Source of the DNA: Acidimicrobiia bacterium
GTDB lineage: Bacteria; Actinomycetota; Acidimicrobiia; Acidimicrobiales; Bin134
Assembly (NCBI GenBank): GCA_022822265.1
Contig: JAJECA010000060.1
Location: 1-64,000 of the forward strand
Reading direction: 5' to 3'
DNA length: 64,000 nt
Each line of letters starts with the position of its first letter. Positions within the stretch are counted from its first letter, which is position 1. This document shows, one piece after another, positions 16,543 through 23,641 of the stretch. The notes beneath the pieces are model-generated. The model was not told the DNA's origin. It made no database searches and saw only the letters and a program-made list of their open reading frames with translations. A program made the translations under genes and the position numbers.

Positions 16543-17819
16543 GGTCTGTCAGGATTTTTGTGGGCGTTCTCATGTGGTCATTGCACTTGTTTGGTTGAAT
16601 GCTTCGGTTGGTGTCATCCATTGGAGAACTCGTCGTGGTCGGCCGTTGAGTTCGGCGGCGATCCGGTTGAGCTTGTGTTGGGAGATCGTTGAGAGGTCGG
16701 TTCCATTGGGCAGGTACTGGCGCAGCAGGCCGTTCGTGTTCTCGTTGGTGCCGCGCTGCCACGGGCAAGAAGGCCGGCAGAAGTAGATCGGGACACCGGT
16801 ATCAGCGGTGATCCGGGCGTGGTCGGCCATCTCTGTGCCCTGGTCCCAGGTGAGGCTGGGGGCCCATCCGGCGGGCAATTTCGGCAGTGTCGTGGCGAGT
16901 GCGGCGTGCAGTGAGCCGGCAGTGCGGCCGGCCGGCAGGTGGACCAGCACGGTGAGGCGGGTGGTTCGCTCAACCAGGGTCGCGATCGCGGAGCGGCCGC
17001 CTTTGACGATGATGAGATCGCCCTGCCAGTGCCCGGGTGTTTTCCGGTCGTCGGCCTCCGCAGGCCGTTGCGCGATCGGCGCCATGTCCTTCAGCGGGCC
17101 TGTGTGGCGGCGGCCGCTGGGGCGACGGTGAACTCGGCGAGTTCTCAAGCATTTGGAGAGATCGCGTCGCAAGGCCCGGCGCGACTGGACAAACAGCGAC
17201 TGGTAGATCGCCTCATGGGAGATCCTCATCGCCGCGTCGTCGGGGAAGTCCAAGGCCAGCCGCGCTGAGATCTGCTCGGGAGACCACCTCTTTTGGAGCC
17301 GGGCTTCGACCTCGCGTCGAAGCCGCGCATTGCGCGCCAGCTTCGGCTGCTTGGGACGACGAGCCTCATCGAGGGCTCGCCGGTCAGCTGCCGAGGCCCG
17401 ATACCGCTGGCGGCCGCCGCTGCGCGCGATCTCCCGAGTGACAGTCGAACACGCCCGGCCCAAGCGGCGCCCGATCACCGCACCCGACTCGCCCCGCGCG
17501 ATGCCGACCGCGATCTCCTCGCGTTCGGCCACAGACAAGTTCCGAGGCGACCGCTTGCGCCCATCGGGGCGCAAACCGCCATTGTGCATGATCCACCGGA
17601 TCACCGTCGCCACATCGCCCCCGATCGCCCCAGCCACTTCCTCCTGGGTCTCACCCGCCGCGATACGCCGCTCCAGCTCCTCGCTATCCCACGGACTCAA
17701 CCGCCGCCCCTGCTCCCCTCGACCTCGACTCGCCACCACGATCTCCTCTCAGTCACCGCCAGCCTCCCAGCAGCCGAAGCAACAACCAATTGAAACCGCC
17801 CACAAAAAACTGACAGACC
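16543..17819. mobile_element. IS30-family insertion sequence, complete
   Basis: The 1277-bp element carries one transposase and has matching ends. Left end GGTCTGTCAGGATTTTTG at 16543 and right end, read inward, GGTCTGTCAGTTTTTTG from 17819. The imperfect inverted repeats extend about 28 bp each (16543-16571 and 17792-17819). No clear target duplication is visible next to the ends. It sits in a gene-poor stretch and appears not to interrupt a gene. Confidence 0.85.
16570..17739 (-). CDS. IS30-family transposase
   Basis: 389 residues. The N-terminus holds two helix-turn-helix segments, one around residues 30-55 (ETQEEVAGAIGGDVATVIRW) and one around residues 75-100. The DDE catalytic core is visible: D in GHWQGDLIIVKGG, D in TWDQGTEM, and E in GTNENTNGLLRQYLPNGTDL, the last being the family's most recognisable stretch. 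The start is GTG 17739 with GAGGAG upstream. The gene is intact, so the element may be active. It reads inward from the right-hand end of the element. Confidence 0.93.
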   Translation of the reverse strand: MVASRGRGEQGRRLSPWDSEELERRIAAGETQEEVAGAIGGDVATVIRWIMHNGGLRPDGRKRSPRNLSVAEREEIAVGIARGESGAVIGRRLGRACSTVTREIARSGGRQRYRASAADRRALDEARRPKQPKLARNARLRREVEARLQKRWSPEQISARLALDFPDDAAMRISHEAIYQSLFVQSRRALRRDLSKCLRTRRVHRRPSGRRHTGPLKDMAPIAQRPAEADDRKTPGHWQGDLIIVKGGRSAIATLVERTTRLTVLVHLPAGRTAGSLHAALATTLPKLPAGWAPSLTWDQGTEMADHARITADTGVPIYFCRPSCPWQRGTNENTNGLLRQYLPNGTDLSTISQHKLNRIAAELNGRPRRVLQWMTPTEAFNQTSAMTT

Positions 17820-17949
17820 CGCTTGTGGCGGCCGTAGTTCGTGGCGTTCGGTTTATGGCCTAAGCGCCGATGTCAATTGCAAGACCGCGGTCCACATTTG
17901 CGAAGTGTTCGGGGCCTCAATCAGAAGACGGCGGTTGGGTGGCATGGGG

Positions 17950-18300
17950 CTACCAGAATGCTGGCAGCCACCACAGGGTGATCGGCACTATCGATACGGC
18001 GGCGGTGATCGTGGCTGCTCGGTGTTTGAACCATAGGGTGCTGGCGGCGGTGATGGTTATGGCGGCGGCGGCCACGGCGATTGTCCCCCATGAGCCGTAG
18101 GGGCCGAGGAAGCCGGTGGCTTCGGGGTCATCCCAGTCGCCGTGGCCGCTCAGGACGATCACGGTGGCTGCGGCGTTGACGGCCACGGCGGCAGTTGCCC
18201 ATGCGATCCCGAGCCGCCAACCGGGAGCGGCGGCCCTGCCGGGCGATACCGCCCACGCGGTCGTTGCGGCTGCGAGGATTGCGATGAAGGCGAAACCCAC
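17950..18300 (-). CDS. Small multi-pass membrane protein, unknown
   Basis: 116 residues, almost entirely hydrophobic Ala/Val/Ile-rich segments broken by a short polar loop (SGHGDWDDPEATGFLGPYGSWG), giving about four transmembrane helices. No family is recognised. The GTG start lies 6 nt after the stop of the upstream small ORF (18307-18573), which suggests translational coupling. It sits just beyond the IS30 element. Function unknown. Confidence 0.5.
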   Translation of the reverse strand: MGFAFIAILAAATTAWAVSPGRAAAPGWRLGIAWATAAVAVNAAATVIVLSGHGDWDDPEATGFLGPYGSWGTIAVAAAAITITAASTLWFKHRAATITAAVSIVPITLWWLPAFW

Positions 18301-18306
18301 CGGCGA

Positions 18307-18573
18307 TCACCAGTTGCAGCGGTGGCGCCACACGGTGAAAATCCACCATGAATTCTCACCGCGGTACCCTTCGAGGTCCCATGTCGCCCCCGCTCCGGTA
18401 AACCAGCCGAGTTGGTGGCACTCAATCTGTTGTTTGATGGAATGCCAGCTTATCTCCTCGCTCAACAGGCGTCTGCTCCCCTTCAGGTAGGAGGCGATTT
18501 CTGAGCCGCCGCGGCCCGCCCTGGGTGGTCTTGGCCCACGCGTTTGACCGGCCGGAGCCGGCGAGTGGCGCAA
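18307..18573 (-). CDS. Small hypothetical protein with Trp-rich C-terminus
   Basis: At most 88 residues. The first 25 look non-coding (Pro/Arg-rich). A TTG at 18465 preceded by GGGGAG would give 52 residues beginning with the SEEISWHSIKQQ segment. The C-terminus, FTGAGATWDLEGYRGENSWW, is rich in aromatic residues. Its stop is 6 nt before the GTG of the membrane protein at 18300, so the two may form a unit. Not recognised. Existence is moderately likely, exact start unclear. Confidence 0.38.
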   Translation of the reverse strand: MRHSPAPAGQTRGPRPPRAGRGGSEIASYLKGSRRLLSEEISWHSIKQQIECHQLGWFTGAGATWDLEGYRGENSWWIFTVWRHRCNW

Positions 18574-18591
18574 TACGCACTTCTGGCCGGA

Positions 18592-18915
18592 TCACAAGCC
18601 CAGCCCAATGCCCTCTGCGGCGGGGGAGGGGACCACATCTGCGGGGTCTGTTATGTCCTTTCTTATGTCGGGCAGCATTCTCGTTCTCTCGTAAAGCCCG
18701 CCCAGGGCCTCAGCGGCCGCGCAGATACGATGCGCTTCGGTTTCGTCGGCCAGATAGCGGCGGCTCGAGATGGCCGTCAGCGTCACCTCGGCGGTCTTGG
18801 CGCCGATCCGTTGAGCTTCGGCTGTGGCTGTACCGTCGGCACTTGTGGCCTGGCGGCGCCCGCCGGCACCGGTGGCCACCGACACGCCGGCGTCTGCGTT
18901 GGGAGCTGTGACCAT
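18592..18915 (-). CDS. Doubtful small ORF, unknown
   Basis: A frame of 107 residues from ATG 18915, without a ribosome-binding site. Its second half (SSRRYLADETEAHRICAAAE onward) looks protein-like. A similar sequence, SSRRYRADGELLDRILAAA, occurs upstream in the same frame and overlaps the 18983-19168 gene in another frame, so the two DNA segments (around 18755 and 18995) are related. This may be a decayed gene with an internal repeat rather than a working one. Confidence 0.22.
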   Translation of the reverse strand: MVTAPNADAGVSVATGAGGRRQATSADGTATAEAQRIGAKTAEVTLTAISSRRYLADETEAHRICAAAEALGGLYERTRMLPDIRKDITDPADVVPSPAAEGIGLGL

Positions 18916-18982
18916 CCGCTGGGGGTCGCCCAGCCGGCCGGTGCCCGCCGCCGCGGCCAGAATCCTGTCCAGGAGCTCTCCG

Positions 18983-19168
18983 TCAGCCCGGTAGCGGCGG
19001 CTCGAGGTAGTTGACAACCTCGGATTCAGCGGAGGTGAGGCTAGCGAGAGCGCCATTACCGACAATCGCCCACGCCACAGCAGCGAGTTCTTGCTCTGAC
19101 TCCAGCCGGGTCGCTGCTCTTGCAGTGTCGTCACGGTCGATCAGCAACATCTGTTTGAAGTCTGACAT
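18983..19168 (-). CDS. Small acidic hypothetical protein
   Basis: 61 residues from the ATG at 19168, with GGGAG about 8 nt upstream. The sequence is amphipathic and helical (DDTARAATRLESEQELAAVA) and ends in VVNYLEPPLPG. The strong ribosome-binding site supports it as real. The size and helicity resemble antitoxins or small adaptors, but no family is recognised and no toxin-like partner is evident next to it. Confidence 0.45.
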   Translation of the reverse strand: MSDFKQMLLIDRDDTARAATRLESEQELAAVAWAIVGNGALASLTSAESEVVNYLEPPLPG

Positions 19169-19269
19169 AGGACTTCTCCCGATCAGAGGAAATGGAAGAC
19201 GGGCCTCCATCATCCTGATCAGAGTGACAGTTTGGCAACCGCCTAGTCAGGCAGTGGTCCAACGCCGCT

Positions 19270-20043
19270 TTAGCGGGAGCGACGCACAACCAATGCCGCC
19301 CCCACGGACACAACCAAGACCCCCATGAGAACCACAGCCACGATCGCTCCGGTGCCCCAGCCGCCAATCCCGCCGCATTCGTCTGCGCCGTCGGCTTCAG
19401 CCATCAGACGCTTCGGTGGGTCGACTAGGTCGATATCCCAATAGAAAGTAGTGGCGTTGCATCCTCTGTCAGCGCGGTCGGCGTTGTGCTCGACCGGTTG
19501 GCCGGGCAACGTCACGCTGACAGCAAAAGAGAAGTCCAGCACCTCTGCAAAGGCGGCACCGATCTCATCGGGGTCTTCTTCACCCATGAATTCGAACGGC
19601 AACTCGAAGCTCCATCCACTCGGGCCGACCTGTTCAATCACCGGGCCTCCGTCTTCTCCCAAATATGAGAAAACAAGGTCGGCCTGTTCTGCTGGCCATT
19701 CTGCTCGGGCTCTAATCCCACAACTCGAGTCGTCCACGACGATCTCCTCCTCCACCTCGAAGCCAGCGTCGCCGAACGAGAGGTCTTCAAATGGGGAACC
19801 CTCGGTTTCTTCTCCCTGCATGATCTCCTGGCAGGCCTCCTCGACGGAACCTTCGGCGTCCCCTTCCTGGAACGCCGCCGCCATCCCAAGGAGTTCTCGG
19901 GCGACACTCATTTCGACTTCAAACGACCCGCTACCGTCAGAGTCGACGGTGAAGTCCATCGTGACACTCACACAACCGGCTGCCAGAACTGCTGATGCGG
20001 CCGCAACGGCTGCTGAACGCACCCAGGTTTTCACACGCCACAC
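19270..20043 (-). CDS. LppM-like lipoprotein with C-terminal anchor
   Basis: 257 residues. A signal peptide ends in a lipobox LAAGC, with Cys24 as the probable lipidated residue. The extracellular domain is acidic and begins SVTMDFTVDSDGSGSFEVEM, the pattern of the mycobacterial LppM / DUF3153 family. A single transmembrane helix (IVAVVLMGVLVVSVGAALVV) and a short basic tail close the protein, as in LppM. The role in that family is envelope-related and not defined. Start GTG 20043. An in-frame GTG four codons later is possible. It stands alone in the accessory stretch. Confidence 0.75.
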   Translation of the reverse strand: MWRVKTWVRSAAVAAASAVLAAGCVSVTMDFTVDSDGSGSFEVEMSVARELLGMAAAFQEGDAEGSVEEACQEIMQGEETEGSPFEDLSFGDAGFEVEEEIVVDDSSCGIRARAEWPAEQADLVFSYLGEDGGPVIEQVGPSGWSFELPFEFMGEEDPDEIGAAFAEVLDFSFAVSVTLPGQPVEHNADRADRGCNATTFYWDIDLVDPPKRLMAEADGADECGGIGGWGTGAIVAVVLMGVLVVSVGAALVVRRSR

Positions 20044-20643
20044 ACTACTGATACTGACCGCCCACGGACTTAGGGCCGACGGTTCCGAGTAGAGCGGCGG
20101 TTACTGCGGTGGCCATGCGCGCTGGGCAAGGAGAGGCTGAGGCACCGGAGGCATCCACCTGTGGCTGCGGCAGGCCGACCAGCTGGACCGCCGGGATCAT
20201 TCCCCGGCTGCGGCCCCGCCGTTCTCGATGCGGTAGCGGGTCTCCTGGATCAGCTCTCCGCGGGATGCTGCGGTTTAGATCACGCCCCCGCTTGCGGCGA
20301 GGGATTCTCCCAGAGCAACCACCCCAGGCCGGCGCGCTCCTCGGTCGTTAGGGCCGGCTTGGCGCCCCGGCCGATGCGAGCCTGGGGGACCCAGTTCCCC
20401 CAAATTCGTCGCCCCGATACCAGATCATCAACGGCATAGGCGACCGGCCGTCCCCCGCCTGGTGCGCAATGGGAGAATTGGGCGATGCCGGCTATTACGC
20501 GGGAGCCGACACCCGAGAGGATCTGCTGGCCTTGATCCAGCAAGCGGCAGAGATGGAAGGCGTTATTCCTCAGATTTCCATTGCCGGTACCGACGATCAG
20601 CGGGAGCAGATAAAAGATCGTTCCTAACCAAACCAGGGGGCTG
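20044..20643. other. 600-bp stretch without a convincing gene
   Basis: Open frames on both strands are short and look non-coding, except the doubtful 52-codon frame at 20469. A 19-residue protein-like fragment (ELIQETRYRIENGG) reads on the minus strand near 20205-20255 without a start codon, so this may be a site of gene decay. Confidence 0.5.
20469..20627 (+). CDS. Doubtful 52-residue ORF, possibly a gene fragment
   Basis: ATG 20469 to TAA 20627 encodes an acidic, helical sequence (DTREDLLALIQQAAEMEGV in the middle) that looks like real protein. A stop lies just upstream in frame and there is no ribosome-binding site, so it may be the tail of a lost gene. It converges on the HicA-like module. 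Confidence 0.25.
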   Translation: MGELGDAGYYAGADTREDLLALIQQAAEMEGVIPQISIAGTDDQREQIKDRS

Positions 20644-20922
20644 TCAGCCGGTAGCCGTTGGGCGCCAGTGTCGGTTGTCAGCGTCAGTGGAATCGGTTTT
20701 CGCGGAGAGCACTCGCACACCGGGGACGGACTCGGCGTCCGCCTTGGCCGACGCCAGCGCTTCAGACAGGGTGTCAGCCTCGCGGGCGAAATCCAGTCGA
20801 TGGTGGGCGATCAGGGCGTCATCGCAGCCGGCTTCGTACAAGGCATCGAATACACCATCGTCTAGTAAGTCAACCGAGCCATCTGTCACCAGCTCGAAAT
20901 GATGGACCTTCCGAGATGTCAT
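20644..20922 (-). CDS. Small conserved-type protein, second gene of HicA-like module (putative antitoxin)
   Basis: 92 residues. The ATG at 20922 is preceded by a strong GGGAGG, which rules out the longer upstream start. The core FDALYEAGCDDALIAHHRLDF followed by an A-D-T-L-S-E-A-L helix is the recurring pattern of small proteins that pair with HicA-like partners. Longer relatives carry a C-terminal helix-turn-helix that is missing here. Its ATG overlaps the stop of the 85-residue gene upstream (ATGA), so the two proteins are co-translated. An antitoxin or regulatory role is inference from arrangement. Confidence 0.6.
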   Translation of the reverse strand: MTSRKVHHFELVTDGSVDLLDDGVFDALYEAGCDDALIAHHRLDFAREADTLSEALASAKADAESVPGVRVLSAKTDSTDADNRHWRPTATG

Positions 20923-21176
20923 TGTGGCCTCCCTGCGGTGCCAGTCTCCTGACATTGACACCTGTCAGCGCTCTTCAAGAGCCTACTCGCCTGGTCTTCA
21001 GGCGCCCGAGGCGTTCCTGCAATCCCAACAGTGCAGTGACGGTTGCGTGCCGGACAGTAGGCAGTACCCCACCGATGTGCCGATCGGCCCTCAGACAACT
21101 CGATGGTCCAACCCAACTTCAGGAGTTGTTTGATGGCCCTGCGCACCTCTTTCTTGGGGTGAATGCCTCTCGCCAT
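20919..21176 (-). CDS. HicA-like small protein (putative toxin)
   Basis: 85 residues from ATG 21176. The N-terminal half reads HPKKEVRRAIKQLLKLGWTI followed by a Ser/Gly segment and H-R-W-G, the pattern of small HicA-related double-stranded-RNA-binding-fold proteins. HicA toxins use a conserved His in that segment to cut mRNA. A Cys pair (AYCPARNRHC) follows. Gene order (this gene first, partner second, 4-nt overlap) is that of a toxin-antitoxin operon. The upstream 110 bp reach to tRNA-Leu. The family resemblance is by memory of the motif, so function is tentative. Confidence 0.6.
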   Translation of the reverse strand: MARGIHPKKEVRRAIKQLLKLGWTIELSEGRSAHRWGTAYCPARNRHCTVGIAGTPRAPEDQASRLLKSADRCQCQETGTAGRPQ

Positions 21177-21286
21177 GGGCGGCAAGGTATCTGCGAAGAG
21201 TGACAGCTTTGTTTGGACGACTTGGAGAAGTGAGAGCTGGCCACCGGCCGAGCCCAAGAGCTCACCGACGTAGAAGGCCTCTCTCG

Positions 21287-21373
21287 TGCCCGGGGTGGGA
21301 GTCGAACCCACACGCCTCCTTTGGAGGCTGGGGGGTTTAAGCCCCCTGCGTCTGCCTATTCCGCCACCCGGGC
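21287..21373 (-). tRNA. tRNA-Leu (UAA anticodon)
   Basis: 87 nt. The acceptor stem GCCCGGG pairs with CCCGGGC, the discriminator base is A, and CCA is not encoded. The anticodon stem-loop GGGGG-CTTAAAC-CCCCC gives anticodon TAA. The long variable arm (GCCTCC-AAA-GGAGGC) and T-arm GTGGG-TTCGACT-CCCAC fit a class II leucine tRNA. Its 3' end faces the gene-poor accessory stretch. Confidence 0.95.
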
Positions 21374-21429
21374 TTGATCCCACGGTACCGGGCGGGCGGT
21401 GGGGTGGCTGCTCAATTGTGGGCGCGGCA

Positions 21430-22278
21430 CTAGACCACCCGGAACACTCCTAAGCCGGTGGTGATGGTGCGGTTGTCGCGGCCCTCGTCGAACAGGGTGA
21501 GGTTGACGCTGATTCGGCCGCTGCGGCCGGTGACGGCCTCGGCCTCGCAGCGGAATGGGCCGATGAGGCCGGGCTTCACGAACATCACGTACCAGCTCTC
21601 CACTTGGATGCGATCGGTGCCGGCTGACTGTTCAACCAGCTCGTGGGCGGTGATGTCGAACACGATGTGAATGGGGCCGAGGTGGAGGGCGGCGTGGGGA
21701 GCGGAGAACTCCTTGGTTAGTTCGGGGAGCCGGTACCAGCCGTCGTCGCCCTTGGTGACGCCGAACACCTCGTGCAGGCGGGGCATGTCGGGGGAGTCCT
21801 CCACCGGGATGAGCGGGTTGTCCACCGCTTCGTAGCCGTCGGGGACATCGCCCAGGCTCACTCCCATTCCTGCCGAAGTGGAGATGACCCGGGAGTGGTC
21901 GGCGGCATCCACCACCTTGGAGCGGGTGAATCCCATTGTGCGGCCGAAGTTGATCACCTCGCGGTACACCTCGATCCGGTCCACGCCTCGGGCATCGTCC
22001 AGGATCTGGGTGTACGACACCACCGGGGCGGGCACCACCAGATCGTCGTTCCAACTGGGCTCGGGGCAGCCGATAGCCAGGGGGGCGGCCATGATCCCGC
22101 CGTGGGCGTTGCGCATGTCGTGGCGCAGCGGCATCGACTCCAGCTCGTCGTCGGCAAAGCCGGTGTCCAACGCCGGGGTGGTCTTGTTGAGGTATCGGTA
22201 CGACATGAGCCCGGTCCAGATCTCCTCGAACGCATCCCAATGCTGGTCGGGGGTCACATCGCGGATGTCTTTCACCAT
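21430..22278 (-). CDS. Hotdog-fold acyl-CoA thioesterase/hydratase-like protein
   Basis: 282 residues with double-hotdog character. The first half has MRNAHGGIMAAPLAIGC (about residues 56-72), the helix-plus-glycine pattern of PaaI/4HBT hotdog proteins. The second half has a matching segment (LHLGPIHIVFDITAHELV) and a strand-rich end. No MaoC catalytic D/H pair is obvious, so thioester hydrolysis or a binding role is likelier than hydration. GAAAGG precedes the ATG. It follows the amidohydrolase at 22341 by 62 bp, probably in the same transcript. Confidence 0.7.
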   Translation of the reverse strand: MVKDIRDVTPDQHWDAFEEIWTGLMSYRYLNKTTPALDTGFADDELESMPLRHDMRNAHGGIMAAPLAIGCPEPSWNDDLVVPAPVVSYTQILDDARGVDRIEVYREVINFGRTMGFTRSKVVDAADHSRVISTSAGMGVSLGDVPDGYEAVDNPLIPVEDSPDMPRLHEVFGVTKGDDGWYRLPELTKEFSAPHAALHLGPIHIVFDITAHELVEQSAGTDRIQVESWYVMFVKPGLIGPFRCEAEAVTGRSGRISVNLTLFDEGRDNRTITTGLGVFRVV

Positions 22279-22340
22279 GAGCGTGCCTTTCTGGTTGCGG
22301 CTTTCGGCGGAAATGAGCCCGGCTGATGCCGGCGGAAGCC

Positions 22341-23549
22341 CTACTTGCCCCAGAAGGCGGGGGAGGTGGCGTCTTTGGGGATGTCGGCGAGTGGCTCGGC
22401 GATCTCGGCCACCGTGGGGCCGTGCTCGGCGGCCAACGGGGCCAGGGCGTCGAGGTCGAAGTTGTACACCTCGGCGGCGTTGCCGGCCAGGATGCGGCGC
22501 ATCGACTCCTCGTCGCGGTCGTGAAGGGCGAAGCGGATGCCCTCACGGGAGTAAGGGTAGGTGCCCTCCACGTGGGGGTAGTCCGATCCCCACATCACCT
22601 TGTGGTCGCCCACCTTGTCGAGCAGGCGCATCTCGTTGGGGCCGGGAAAGCTGATGCCGATCCAGATGTTGCGATCGAAGTAGAAGCTGGGCTTCTCGGG
22701 CAATACCGAGTCGGCGGAGAAGCCCAGTTCGCCGGTACGCCCGGTCATCGACATCTGGGCGTGAAGGCCGTCGAGGCGGCGCAGGATGTCGGGCACCCAG
22801 CCGAAGCCCTGCTCGGTGAACACCGCTTTGAGGCCGGGGTACCGCTCGAATACCCCGCCCATGATGAGGTGCCACATGGAGCGGTTGGAGAAGAACGGGG
22901 TCTCGATCACAAACATCGGCCCGGCCGCGGGGGAATCGCCGTAGTCGGGCATCCCGGTGCCCCCCGAGTGCAGGGTCATCACCACGTCGTGCTCCTCGCA
23001 CGCCGCCCACACTGGGTCGTAGCGGGGGTGGAACAGCGGGGGCAGGTCGGAGTTGGGGGCGATGCTGGGAATCAGCGCCCCGCCCCGCAGGTTGTGCTCG
23101 GCGATCCACTTCACGTCGGCCACGGCCTCGTCGATGTCATTGAGGAAGATCTGGCCGATGCCCGCTCGGCGTTCGGGGTATTCGGCGCAGAAGTCGGCCA
23201 GCCAGCGGTTGTGGGCCCGGATGCCAGCCAGGCGGCGGGGGAGGTCCTTGTCGGTGGGCTGGGGGGCGATCAGGGTGCCGGTGGGGAAGAAGGGGGGCAC
23301 GGTGTTGGGGAAGGTGATCTCGGCCACCACCCCGTCGGTGTGCTGCTCGGAGATGCGGCGGTCGTTGTCCCAGTTTCGGGACCGGCCGTCGTCTTGCAGG
23401 TCGCGGAACGGGTTGCGGTACTTGCCCCGCCAGGCGTCGAACTCGTCGTGCCAGCTCGACTCCAGATACTCGCGATACGTCTTGTGATTGGCTCCGGCGT
23501 GGCAGTCGGAGGAAATAATCGTGTAGCGGTCTTCTGTGGCGGTGGTCAC
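22341..23549 (-). CDS. Amidohydrolase-superfamily metal-dependent hydrolase
   Basis: 402 residues of the ACMSD/LigW-like group. The metal motif is D-C-H in IISSDCHAG at the N-terminus, with later ligands in LHSGGTGM, a TEQGFGWVPDILRRLD segment, and Asp in WGSDYPHVEGTYP. These enzymes decarboxylate or hydrolyse ring or side-chain carboxylates. The GTG start lies 6 nt after TAGCCT, so the transcript is probably leaderless. A CoA ligase is 93 bp upstream, transcribed in the same direction. Two related enzymes occur at 35840 and 38619. Confidence 0.85.
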   Translation of the reverse strand: MTTATEDRYTIISSDCHAGANHKTYREYLESSWHDEFDAWRGKYRNPFRDLQDDGRSRNWDNDRRISEQHTDGVVAEITFPNTVPPFFPTGTLIAPQPTDKDLPRRLAGIRAHNRWLADFCAEYPERRAGIGQIFLNDIDEAVADVKWIAEHNLRGGALIPSIAPNSDLPPLFHPRYDPVWAACEEHDVVMTLHSGGTGMPDYGDSPAAGPMFVIETPFFSNRSMWHLIMGGVFERYPGLKAVFTEQGFGWVPDILRRLDGLHAQMSMTGRTGELGFSADSVLPEKPSFYFDRNIWIGISFPGPNEMRLLDKVGDHKVMWGSDYPHVEGTYPYSREGIRFALHDRDEESMRRILAGNAAEVYNFDLDALAPLAAEHGPTVAEIAEPLADIPKDATSPAFWGK

Positions 23550-23555
23550 GTATAC

Positions 23556-23561
23556 AGGCTA
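23556..23561 (-). promoter_or_regulatory. -10 element TAGCCT of a leaderless gene
   Basis: Read on the minus strand, TAGCCT ends 6 nt before the GTG at 23549. It supports GTG as the true start and an independent promoter for the amidohydrolase. Confidence 0.45.
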
Positions 23562-23641
23562 CCGGGCCGGCGGGTCCTGTCACCTATGGCGGCCTGGTCG
23601 TCGGAGCGGCCAGGTCCGCCTCCGGCGCCACCCCCCCGGCC

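Noticed and set aside
20280-20720. 146-codon minus-strand ORF near the HicA-like module
   Set aside because: It overlaps the 92-residue gene that has a strong ribosome-binding site, and its composition is not protein-like in the first half.
21287-21373. tRNA-Leu as an attachment site for an integrated element
   Set aside because: No copy of the tRNA 3' end was found at the other end of the gene-poor stretch, and there is no integrase gene.
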